In this document: positions 54,048 to 61,905 of the stretch, one piece after another
How positions within the stretch are numbered: position 1 is the first letter of the stretch
How the letters are laid out: each line of letters starts with the position of its first letter
The notes under the pieces: generated by a model
Seen by the model: only the letters and a program-made list of their open reading frames with translations
Databases searched by the model: none
What the model was told of the DNA's origin: nothing
Source: Halomicrococcus gelatinilyticus
Lineage (GTDB): Archaea > Halobacteriota > Halobacteria > Halobacteriales > Haladaptataceae
DNA: 64,000 nt
Reading direction: 5' to 3'
Assembly (NCBI GenBank): GCA_024227995.1
Contig: CP100465.1
Location: 1,364,001-1,428,000, forward strand
Position numbers and translations under genes: made by a program

Positions 54048-55484
54048 ATGTCGCTGTCCGCCACGCGGTTGGGCGACCTCTGGGGGGACCGGACGGCGCT
54101 GGTCGACGAGCGGGCCGACGAGCGCGTCACGTACGCGGAACTGGCCGCGCACGCCAGGGACGCTGCCGGGCGACTCGCCGCACTCGGCGTCGAGTCCGGC
54201 GACGCCGTCGCGGTCGTCTCGCGCAACCGCGTCGAGTGCCTCGTCGTCCTGTTCGCGGCGCGTCGCCTCGGCGCGTCGTTCGCCCCCGTCTCGCACCGCC
54301 TGACGCCCGCGACCGTCACGGACCCGGTCGAGCGCATCGACCCCGCGGTCGTGCTCCACGAGGTGGCCCAGCGCGACCTCGTCCGCGGATTCGACGACAC
54401 CTGTTCGTTCGAGGCGTTCCGCCACCGCGAGCGCGCCGACCACGACCCGTCGCCGCCCGCTCCAGGGGAGACGCTGGTGTCGCTCGTCGTCGACGGCGAG
54501 GAGCGGCGCGTCCTCGACCTGTCGCGGCGCGCCGTCGAACGCAACTGCGCCACGTCGGCGGCGGGGTGGGGACTGGGTCGACGGGACCGCGCGCTGACCC
54601 TGCTGCCGCTGTCCGACGCCGACGGCCTGTTGCGGTTCGTCTGCCCGCTGCTTTCGGTCGGCGGCAGCGTCGTCCTCCTGCGCGCGTTCGACCCGGCGGA
54701 CGCGCTGGCGGCCGTCGAGCGCCGCGGCGTCACCTGCGCGACGGCGGGCGTGACGGAGTTCCGCGAACTTGCCGGCGAAGAGCACCGCGACGACCCGGAC
54801 CTGTCGTCGGTGTCGTGGCTGGCGACGCGGACGCGGGTCGCGCCCGCCATCCGAGAGGCGTTCCCGGTGCCGCTCGTGCGCGCCTACGGCCGTCCGGCGG
54901 CCGGCGTCGACCTCCTCCGCGGGACGCCCGACGAACCGGAGACGGCGAGTCGGCCGTTCCCCGGCGTCGAACTGCGACTCGACGGGGGACAGGCGACGCC
55001 GGAGAGCGACGTCGGTGAACTGCTCGCGCGTCCGCCGGACGTCGAAGTGCCGGCGGACGCGTCCGGCGACGGCGAGGGCGTGGAGCAGTGGGTCGCGACG
55101 GGCGACCTGTTCCGGCGCGCGGACGGGCGCTACGAGCGCGTGGGGCGGGTCGACGAGCGGTTCGAGTACGAGGGGCGTTCCGTCCATCCCCGGACCGTGG
55201 AGGCCGTCCTGGAAGCCGCTCCGGGCGTCCTCGCTGCGGGCGTCTTCCCCGGCGACGACGGCGCGCCGCGGGCGGTCGTCGTGGGGGACGTCGCGGCCGA
55301 CGAGGACACCACGGCCGACGACGAGGTGGCGACCGACGCGGTCCGCGAGTTCGCCGTCGAGCGACTCGCGGCCCACGAGGTCCCGCAGGCGGTGGAGGTC
55401 GGCGGCGCGCTCCCACGGCGGCCGACGGGCGACCTCGACCGGGCGGCGCTCCGGGAGCGGTTCGGCGGGGATAAAGATACTTAG
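54048..55484 (+). CDS. Degenerate adenylate-forming (AMP-binding) protein
   Basis: 478 residues with the overall fold of acyl/o-succinylbenzoyl-CoA ligases: N-terminal VTYAELAAHARDAAGRLAALG, ATGDLFRRADGRYERVGRVD, and the C-terminal subdomain. But the P-loop region (about 142-160, LVSLVVDGEERRVLDLSRR) has lost TSGTTGxPKG, YGLTE is YGRPAAG, and the C-terminal catalytic Lys is Asp462 (PTGDLDR). It is probably catalytically dead in adenylation, a pseudoenzyme. Confidence 0.85.
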   Translation: MSLSATRLGDLWGDRTALVDERADERVTYAELAAHARDAAGRLAALGVESGDAVAVVSRNRVECLVVLFAARRLGASFAPVSHRLTPATVTDPVERIDPAVVLHEVAQRDLVRGFDDTCSFEAFRHRERADHDPSPPAPGETLVSLVVDGEERRVLDLSRRAVERNCATSAAGWGLGRRDRALTLLPLSDADGLLRFVCPLLSVGGSVVLLRAFDPADALAAVERRGVTCATAGVTEFRELAGEEHRDDPDLSSVSWLATRTRVAPAIREAFPVPLVRAYGRPAAGVDLLRGTPDEPETASRPFPGVELRLDGGQATPESDVGELLARPPDVEVPADASGDGEGVEQWVATGDLFRRADGRYERVGRVDERFEYEGRSVHPRTVEAVLEAAPGVLAAGVFPGDDGAPRAVVVGDVAADEDTTADDEVATDAVREFAVERLAAHEVPQAVEVGGALPRRPTGDLDRAALRERFGGDKDT

Positions 55485-55506
55485 GAAGACGTTTGCAGTA
55501 ATATGT

Positions 55507-56229
55507 ATGCCGATTTCCGACGAACCGATCGGCGCGCTTTCTGACGAACGAGCCGGCACGCTCACGATCGCGCTCGGCGTCCTGCTGCTCCTGAGCTCGC
55601 TCTACGTCGACCACCTTGCGCTCGGCGAACCGACGTACCGGTACGAGCGCGTGCAGGTGACCTACGTCGACGGCGAGGTGGAGTACAGGTCGCCCGGCGA
55701 GGACCCGTTTTTCCCCCTGCTAGAGGTCGCGGACGTCGCCTGCCTCCCCGGGAGTTCGTGAGCGTGTCAGTTCGAGCAGTTCCTCCTGGACGACGAGAAC
55801 GCGACCGTATCGACGGACACGACGGGGCCGTCCCTGCGGGCCTACACGGACTACGAGTACGTGTACGTCCACCGGAACGACGAGGGGCAGTTCTACCGGC
55901 CCGACACGGTCGGCGACGACGAGAGCACGTGGCGGCTGACGCTCGAACCGGTGCCGGCGGAGAAGGCGCTCTCGGAAGCGGCGACGTTCTACGCGGAGGC
56001 ACCCAGACCGGTCCGGCGCGCCGTCCTCACCGGGAACGTGACGACGCACCACGAGATAGCCGCGGCGAACGAACTGTTCGAGAAGGACGGCAACTACTAC
56101 GTCCTGCACGAGGTCGGGTCGAGCGGCCCGGCGCGCGTCGAATGGCTGTTCCAGTACGTGCTCGTCGCCGGCGGCGTCGTGGTCGGGCTCCTGCTCGTCC
56201 TGCGCGGCCAGCGCCGCCGGGTGACGTAG
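55507..56229 (+). pseudogene. Bitopic membrane protein split by in-frame TGA
   Basis: One continuous reading frame: start MPISDEPIGALSDERAG, TM at about residues 16-40, beta-rich extracellular domain, and a C-terminal TM (EWLFQYVLVAGGVVVGLLLVL) before a basic tail. A TGA at 55759-55761 splits it after ACLPGSS; the same frame continues ACQFEQFLLDDE without shift. A CGA to TGA change would explain it. The codon pattern on both sides looks coding. It may be a true nonsense mutation, a sequencing error, or read through. Confidence 0.75.
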
Positions 56230-56297
56230 CGCGGCGAGAAGCGGCGAAACTCCCGGGAGCGAAACCCACTTGGGCCGGGGCCCACTCCGTCGAATCG

Positions 56298-56987
56298 ATG
56301 AGTCGACCGCGCATCGCCCTGCTGAACGCTGCACACGACGGCGAGGACACGCGACGCAACTTCCGCCGTGAGCTCGACGCGGACCTCGTCGAGTTCGACG
56401 CGACCGGCGGCCACCTGCCCGAGCACTTCGCGTTCGACGGCGCAGTCGTCACCGGGTCCCGCTCGTCGGTCTACTGGGAGGAAGAGTGGATACCGCCGCT
56501 GAAGGAGTGGGCGAGCGAGGCCGCCGAGCGGGGACTACCGATGCTGGGGGTCTGCTACGGCCACCAGCTGCTCGCGGACGTGCTCGGCGGCGAGGTCCGC
56601 GACATGGGCGAGTACGAGATCGGCTACCGCGAGGTGACCCATTCGGGCGACTCGCTGCTGTTCGACGGCGTCGACGAGCGGTTCGTCGCCTTCACCACCC
56701 ACTCCGACGCGGTGGCGGAGCTCCCGCCCGGCGCGGAGCCCATCGCGGAGAACGACTACGGCAACCACGGCTTCCGGAAGGGCGACGTGTTCGGCGTCCA
56801 GTTCCACCCGGAGTACGACGTGGCGACCGCCGAGTCGGTGACGCGGGGGAAGGACCTGCCCGACGACCGCCTGCAGCGTGTCCTCGACGGCATCACCGAG
56901 GAGAACTACGCCGCGGCCTGCGAGGCGAAGCTCGTCTTCGAGAACTTCACCGACCACGTTCGAAACGTCCGGGGCCTGTCAGCCTGA
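56298..56987 (+). CDS. Class I glutamine amidotransferase-like protein
   Basis: 229 residues, stand-alone GATase1 domain. Catalytic Cys86 in GVCYGHQLLADVLGG, His170 and Glu172 in FGVQFHPEYD. GMP-synthase-like in its C-terminal part, but there is no synthase partner nearby. The acceptor is not identifiable. Confidence 0.9.
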   Translation: MSRPRIALLNAAHDGEDTRRNFRRELDADLVEFDATGGHLPEHFAFDGAVVTGSRSSVYWEEEWIPPLKEWASEAAERGLPMLGVCYGHQLLADVLGGEVRDMGEYEIGYREVTHSGDSLLFDGVDERFVAFTTHSDAVAELPPGAEPIAENDYGNHGFRKGDVFGVQFHPEYDVATAESVTRGKDLPDDRLQRVLDGITEENYAAACEAKLVFENFTDHVRNVRGLSA

Positions 56988-57103
56988 CGCCACCGTCGCG
57001 CGACCCCGTCGCCTGGTTCTCCGCAGCACGCCGCGGCGAGCGGCATAAAGAGCCTGAATATGTAACCACCAGAGTCACCCCCGGTCACGGCGTCGACCCC
57101 AAC

Positions 57104-57532
57104 ATGGGAAACAAGTCGACGGACGAGAGGAGTGGCGGCAACGCGACGCAAGGGACGTCGACGCCGCCCGAACCCGACCCTGACGTACCCCCCGTCTCAC
57201 AGGAGGTGCTGTTCGACGCGCTCGCCTCCCGGCGGAGTCGCTACATCCTCCACTACCTGCGCCGCGAGGAGACGCCGGTGTCGGTCGGCAACCTCGTCGA
57301 GGCCGTCGCGGCCTGGGAGACCGACAAGGCCATCGACCTCGTCTCGAACGAACACCTGCAGAACGTCCGCACCTCGCTCCACCACACCCAGCTGCCGAAG
57401 CTCGCGATGGCGGGACTGGTCCAGTACGACGAGGACCGCGAACTGGTCGACCGCGGCGTCTACGCCGAGCAGGCGGACGCCTACCTCGACATCGCGGTGT
57501 CCCGGGACGACGCAGTGCCGAGCGGCGATTGA
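57104..57532 (+). CDS. DUF7344-type winged-helix protein
   Basis: 142 residues. Disordered N-terminus (1-30), then wHTH: VLFDALASRRSRYILHYLRRE, TPVSVGNLVEAVAAW, and HHTQLPKLAMAGLVQYDEDRELV, the haloarchaeal DUF7344 pattern. Likely DNA-binding or regulatory. Confidence 0.85.
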   Translation: MGNKSTDERSGGNATQGTSTPPEPDPDVPPVSQEVLFDALASRRSRYILHYLRREETPVSVGNLVEAVAAWETDKAIDLVSNEHLQNVRTSLHHTQLPKLAMAGLVQYDEDRELVDRGVYAEQADAYLDIAVSRDDAVPSGD

Positions 57533-57731
57533 CCCCGGCCACCCGGTCCGACGTAACCGGGTGGTCCGGCCGTCCCCGGCGGTCCCGCGCGACTCGAACG
57601 CGTCCGCGGTCGACGGCGTGACCTGCGCCGCCGCGACGAACCGCGGTGCCAGGACGCACCGCCGCGACCGCGTGCGCCCGCCGTGCTACCGAGTAGGAGT
57701 GTTTTTCACGTCCGGCCCCACAGTCGTACCC

Positions 57732-58895
57732 ATGCTGGACTACGTCTCACTCGAGGCCGACCTCGACGAGGAGGAGCGGCTCATCCGGGACACCGCCCGG
57801 GAGTTCGTCGAGGAGAACGTCAAACCGGACGTCGGCGAACACTTCGAGGCGGGCACCTTCCCGGCCGAGATCATCCCCGAGATGGGCGAACTCGGGTTCT
57901 ACGCGCCGAACCTGGAGGGGTACGGCCTGCCGAACGTCAGCGAGACCGCGTACGGCCTGCTCATGCAGGAACTGGAGGCCGCCGACTCCGGCCTGCGCTC
58001 GATGGCGAGCGTGCAGGGCGCGCTCGTCATGTACCCCATCCACGCCTACGGCTCCGAGGCGCAGAAGGAGCGCTGGCTGCCCGAGATGGGGACGGGCGAG
58101 GCAGTCGGCTGTTTCGGACTGACGGAACCGGAGCACGGCTCGAACCCGTCGGGCATGGAGACGCACGCCGAGAAGGTCGGCGACGAGTACGTCCTCAACG
58201 GCTCGAAGACGTGGATCACCAACTCGCCCATCGCCGACGTCGCGGTCGTCTGGGCGCGCGACCGCTCGGCCGAGGACGACCCCGTGCGCGGGTTCCTCGT
58301 CGAGACCGACCGCGACGGCGTGACGACGAACGAGATCACGGAGAAGCTCTCGCTTCGGGCGTCCATCACCGGCGAGATCGGCCTCCAGAACGTCACCGTC
58401 CCCGAGGAGAACGTCCTGCCGGGCGTCGAGGGCATGAAGGGGCCGCTCTCCTGTCTCACGCAGGCCCGCTACGGCATCGCGTGGGGCGCGGTCGGCGCGG
58501 CCCGCGACTGCTTCGAGGTGGCCCGCGAGTACGCCACCGAGCGCGAGCAGTTCGGCGGCCCCATCGGGCGCTTCCAGCTCCAGCAGGAGAAGCTCGCGGA
58601 GATGGCGACCCAGATCACGACCGCCCAGCTGCTCGCCCACCGGCTCGCCGAACTCAAGGAGCGCGGGGAGATGCGCCCCCAGCACGTCTCGATGGCCAAG
58701 CGCAACAACGTCCGGATGGCTCGCGACCAGGCTCGCGTCGCCCGCGAGATGCTCGGCGGCAACGGCATCACGACCGACTACTCGCCGATGCGCCACATGG
58801 CGAACATGGAGACGGTGTACACCTACGAGGGCACCCACGACATCCACACGCTCGTGCTGGGCGAGGATCTGACCGGGATTCCCGCCTACCAGTAG
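57732..58895 (+). CDS. Acyl-CoA dehydrogenase, glutaryl-CoA dehydrogenase-like
   Basis: 387-residue flavoprotein. FGLTEPEHGSNPSGM and GSKTWITNSP (FAD and substrate blocks), EREQFGGPIGRFQ, and the catalytic Glu in YTYEGTHDIHTL (Glu366), which is the glutaryl-CoA dehydrogenase form. RSMASVQGALVMYPIHAYGS also fits GCDH. Oxidises a CoA thioester with electrons to ETF; the exact substrate is unproven. Confidence 0.92.
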   Translation: MLDYVSLEADLDEEERLIRDTAREFVEENVKPDVGEHFEAGTFPAEIIPEMGELGFYAPNLEGYGLPNVSETAYGLLMQELEAADSGLRSMASVQGALVMYPIHAYGSEAQKERWLPEMGTGEAVGCFGLTEPEHGSNPSGMETHAEKVGDEYVLNGSKTWITNSPIADVAVVWARDRSAEDDPVRGFLVETDRDGVTTNEITEKLSLRASITGEIGLQNVTVPEENVLPGVEGMKGPLSCLTQARYGIAWGAVGAARDCFEVAREYATEREQFGGPIGRFQLQQEKLAEMATQITTAQLLAHRLAELKERGEMRPQHVSMAKRNNVRMARDQARVAREMLGGNGITTDYSPMRHMANMETVYTYEGTHDIHTLVLGEDLTGIPAYQ

Positions 58896-58899
58896 TACC

Positions 58900-58942
58900 T
58901 TTTTACTGCGGGTCCTCCTCGTGCGGCGCTGGCGCGCCGCAC
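58900..58942 (+). terminator. Possible terminator after the acyl-CoA dehydrogenase
   Basis: T5 (58900-58904), then an eight-pair hairpin GTGCGGCG (58921-58928) / CGCCGCAC (58935-58942) with a CTGGCG loop. The T-run precedes the hairpin, unlike a bacterial terminator, so the U-tract may act alone. Confidence 0.4.
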
Positions 58943-59111
58943 TCGTCGAACCGCTTGCAAAAAGCTACGCTAAAAAGGCCGGCGGCTCGCTCCGCTCGCC
59001 GCCGGTGAACCGCGCTCACTGCGTTCGCGCGGATGCTGGGGAGGACTCGTGGTTAGTGGCGCCGCATCTAGCAAGCAGCCGTTTCGCGCTGGGGAACACC
59101 CTCGTCCTGGC

Positions 59112-59230
59112 GGACTGAAAGGGCGAGTCCGTTCCGGGACGCAGGACGAAGCAAGGACCGCAGTGCGAGCGAAGCGAGCCACGAGGACCGCAGCGAGTCC
59201 CGCGACCGGAACGGACGAGGGCTTTCTACG
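59112..59230 (+). repeat. Hairpin repeat element, copy B
   Basis: Box 1 GGACTGAAAGGG (59112-59123), arm GTCCGTTCCGG (59127-59137), inner GGGAC/GTCCC pairing, arm CCGGAACGGAC (59206-59216; perfect 11-bp complement), and box 2 GAGGGCTTTCTACG (59217-59230). It has the same architecture as copy A at 15285-15394. Confidence 0.7.
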
Positions 59231-59431
59231 TGTCCAACCCATTCTACGTGCTCCGAGCAGATGGTCGAGTGACAACAGCAGGTCCAGCAGCCCCGACGTT
59301 CCATTTGCCGGATGATTTAAATAGATGGTATCCACATCAACGGGTGTCCATCTTCTCGGCCGGAGCCGCAGCACTGCCACTCGATTCGAACTAGTTCCGG
59401 CCGGTCGCCGTCCGTAAACCGGCACGAACAC

Positions 59432-60400
59432 ATGAGCACCGAGACGGACGTTCACGACGCACTCGCATCGCATTCGGACGAGTACGAGGTACGGGGCCTG
59501 CTCCACGAGGTGCCGCCCCACGCCACCTACGAGGTCGCGCTCGACGGCCAACGCGCGGTCTGCAAGCTGGCGACGAGCGACGAAGGCGATCCGGCCACGG
59601 AGGCGCGACTCCTCCAGCACGTCGACCGGACGACGTCGATTCCAGTGCCGCACGTCCTCGCCGTCGGCGACGACCACTTCGTCGCGGCGTGGTCGGACGA
59701 CGTCCCGGAGGACCCCTGTGACGTCGACGAGTCACGCGCCCGGACGATTGGCGCGGGGCTGGCGCGACTGCACGAGGAGACGGCGTTCGACGCGCCAGGG
59801 TTCTTCCGGTCGACGGACGAGGGGGTGGCGTCGAACGACGGACGGGTCACGGACGGACCGGCGCTCGACGCCCGCGAGTCGTGGCCGGCGACGGTCCGGG
59901 CGTTCCTCGAAGACCGGCGCGCGTGCCTCGCGGACCACGAACGGGGCCGGACGTACGTCGACGCTGCCGACGACGCGCTGGCGCTGCTCCGCGAGCGGCC
60001 GGAACTCCTCGACGGAGCGGGCGACCCCGTCCTCTGCCACGGCAACTACCTGCCGGAGCACGTCGGCGTCTACGACGGCGACGTGACCTGCGTCATCGAC
60101 TTCGAGCACGCGCTCGCCGGGCCCGCGGAGTACGACTACTGGCGGACCGCACTGCCGCTGCTGGGCAACGAGGACGAGGCCGTCGAGGCGGCGTTCCGCG
60201 CGGGATACGAGTCGGTGCGCCCGCTCCCGGACGGCTTCGACGAGCGCGAGGAGGTCTATCGGCTGGTGAACACGGCGTCGTACGTCCGGTCGCTGTTCCT
60301 GCAGGGGAACGTCACGGGCGAGGAAGCCGAGCGCCGCGCCGACCGGATGACCGAGTACGTCCGCAAGACCGTCGACGCGCTGCGGGACGGCGCACCGTAG
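59432..60400 (+). CDS. Aminoglycoside phosphotransferase-like kinase-fold protein
   Basis: 322 residues, APH/choline kinase fold. HGNYLPEHVGVYDGD carries the HGD-type catalytic loop, with Asn replacing Asp after HG, and CVIDFEHALAGP the metal-binding Asp. The usual DxxxxN is thus HGNYLPEH, which may weaken catalysis. The N-terminal lobe TYEVALDGQRAVCKLAT includes the ATP-binding Lys. Substrate unknown. Confidence 0.85.
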   Translation: MSTETDVHDALASHSDEYEVRGLLHEVPPHATYEVALDGQRAVCKLATSDEGDPATEARLLQHVDRTTSIPVPHVLAVGDDHFVAAWSDDVPEDPCDVDESRARTIGAGLARLHEETAFDAPGFFRSTDEGVASNDGRVTDGPALDARESWPATVRAFLEDRRACLADHERGRTYVDAADDALALLRERPELLDGAGDPVLCHGNYLPEHVGVYDGDVTCVIDFEHALAGPAEYDYWRTALPLLGNEDEAVEAAFRAGYESVRPLPDGFDEREEVYRLVNTASYVRSLFLQGNVTGEEAERRADRMTEYVRKTVDALRDGAP

Positions 60401-60498
60401 CGGCCGGGAGCAGGTCCACGCTGACGACGGAATGGCCGCTGCCGTCCGGACTGGTGGGCCACGACTTTCTTTGGTCGGCGCGTCGTCGAGAGACCGGG

Positions 60499-61599
60499 AT
60501 GCAAAATCGACTCGTCACGCTGCTCGTGGTCGCGCTGGTGACCGCGAGCGTGGGAGCAGTGGCGACGGCCACGTCGACGAACCAGCAGAGCCAGCAACAG
60601 CAGGAGCGCTGCGACTTCGAGGGGTTGTACGACCGGAGTATCGACTCGGTCGTCTCGGTGCGCGTCGCCACGCAGGACGGCCAGTTCGGACAGGGGTCGG
60701 GGTTCCTCTACAGACAGAGCCTGATCGTCACGAACCAGCACGTCGTAGCCAACACGTCGAGCGTGGAGGTTCAGTTCGACCGCGGCGAGTGGCGGACGGC
60801 GCGCGTCGTCGGGAGCGACCCCTACAGCGACCTCGCCGTGCTCCGCGTCCAGAACGTGCCGGGGTACGCCGAACCGCTGCCGCTGGCCGAGCAGCGCGCC
60901 GAACCCGGCGAACCGGTCGCCGCCCTGGGAAGCCCGCTCGGTCTCCAGGGGTCAATCACCCAGGGGGTCGTCAGCGGCCTCAACCGCACGATCCCGAGTC
61001 AGCGCGGGTTCTCGATTCCTGACGGCGTCCAGACCGACGCCCCGATCAACCCGGGTAACAGCGGCGGACCGCTGGTGAACTGCGCGGGGCGCGTGGTCGG
61101 GGTCAACACCGCCGGCATCCAGGGTGGCGAGAACCTCGGGTTCGCCATTCCGACGGAGGTCATCCGCCGGGTCGTCCCCTCGCTCGTCCAGAACGGGAGC
61201 TACAGTCACGCTTTCCTCGGCATCTCCTCGCTAGAGGTGTCGCCCATCGTCGCGCAGGCGAACGACCTGCAGCGCGCCCAGGGCGTGCTCGTCGTCAATA
61301 CGCTACCGAACGGCCCCGCCGGCGGCGTGCTACAGGGGAGCCAGCAGACGCAGATGGGCGACGGCACACGGGTCCCGGTCGGCGGCGACGTCATCGTCAG
61401 CGTCGAGGGGACGCCAGTGCAGTCCGGCGAGGACCTCTCGAGCGTCCTCGCGGAGCGGCGACCGGGTGACACGGTGTCGATGACCATCGTCCGCGACGGG
61501 GAGCGCCAGACGGTTCGGGTGACGCTCGGCGAGCGACCGCCGCCGAACGCGACAGCGACGACGGGTGCTCGGGACCTGCCGGTCGAGGCGGCGCGCTGA
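60499..61599 (+). CDS. HtrA/DegP-like secreted serine protease with PDZ
   Basis: 366 residues. Signal peptide about 1-25, Gln-rich linker (29-35), then trypsin-fold with triad His81 (TNQHVV), Asp111 (YSDLAVL) and Ser188 (GNSGGPLV). PDZ domain about 240-350 (GVLVVNTLPNGPAGGVLQ). Extracellular protein quality control or processing. Confidence 0.93.
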   Translation: MQNRLVTLLVVALVTASVGAVATATSTNQQSQQQQERCDFEGLYDRSIDSVVSVRVATQDGQFGQGSGFLYRQSLIVTNQHVVANTSSVEVQFDRGEWRTARVVGSDPYSDLAVLRVQNVPGYAEPLPLAEQRAEPGEPVAALGSPLGLQGSITQGVVSGLNRTIPSQRGFSIPDGVQTDAPINPGNSGGPLVNCAGRVVGVNTAGIQGGENLGFAIPTEVIRRVVPSLVQNGSYSHAFLGISSLEVSPIVAQANDLQRAQGVLVVNTLPNGPAGGVLQGSQQTQMGDGTRVPVGGDVIVSVEGTPVQSGEDLSSVLAERRPGDTVSMTIVRDGERQTVRVTLGERPPPNATATTGARDLPVEAAR

Positions 61600-61689
61600 C
61601 GGGGACCGACCGCGGGACCCCGTCGAAACACCGGTCGTCTACCGCGAAGCGCGTTCTCTCCGGGGCCCCAGCCCTTTGCGAGATTCCCC

Positions 61690-61760
61690 GCCGCGATTGT
61701 ATTTATGTTTGATTGTGAAACAATATTAAGTTAAATATAATCTATTGCGAATAGAAATTC
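61690..61760 (+). promoter_or_regulatory. AT-rich promoter region before the 44-residue peptide gene
   Basis: About 70 bp of unusually AT-rich sequence in a high-GC genome, with several TATA-like boxes (TTAAATATAA at 61731-61740 is best placed for the ATG at 61771) and an inverted repeat ATTGT-GAA-ACAAT at 61712-61724, a possible operator. Confidence 0.6.
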
Positions 61761-61770
61761 GGATCGGATC

Positions 61771-61905
61771 ATGACCCGAAACGAACTCGCGGAACGACTG
61801 GCGGAGCACCCCCGACTGATCGGCGCGCTGTTCACGGCGATGCTGCTGCTGGCTAGCTGGGGAATGGCAGCGGCGAACAATTACGCGGCGACGAACGGAA
61901 CGTAA
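61771..61905 (+). CDS. 44-residue single-TM peptide (DUF7503-like)
   Basis: Short peptide: charged N-terminus MTRNELAERLAEHPRLIGA, one hydrophobic helix LFTAMLLLASWGMAAA, short polar tail. The AEHPRxIGxLFTxLLLL pattern recalls small haloarchaeal peptides annotated DUF7503 (from memory). Its TAA ends at 61905 and the CHAT gene's stop begins at 61906, so they are exactly tail to tail. Confidence 0.65.
   Translation: MTRNELAERLAEHPRLIGALFTAMLLLASWGMAAANNYAATNGT

Larger units (their letters stand above)
58896..59431. other. 536-bp non-coding region with hairpins and a repeat element
   Basis: No coding sequence. It holds a T-run and hairpin after the acyl-CoA dehydrogenase, GC-rich hairpins (GGCGGC...GCCGCC around 58980-59003), the hairpin repeat element at 59112-59230, and an AT-rich TTTAAAT patch (about 59315-59322). 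Confidence 0.7.

Noticed and set aside
55759..55761. Selenocysteine at the in-frame TGA
   Set aside because: Haloarchaea are not known to make selenoproteins, and no SECIS-like structure or selenoprotein family is evident. A nonsense change is simpler.
58921..59118. Short frame in the spacer after the acyl-CoA dehydrogenase
   Set aside because: It runs through hairpins and into the repeat element, and its composition is Arg/Ala-rich with no promoter.
59313..59325. TTTAAAT patch as the promoter of the kinase-fold gene
   Set aside because: It is over 100 nt from the ATG at 59432 and symmetric. It could serve a non-coding transcript on either strand, but this cannot be shown.
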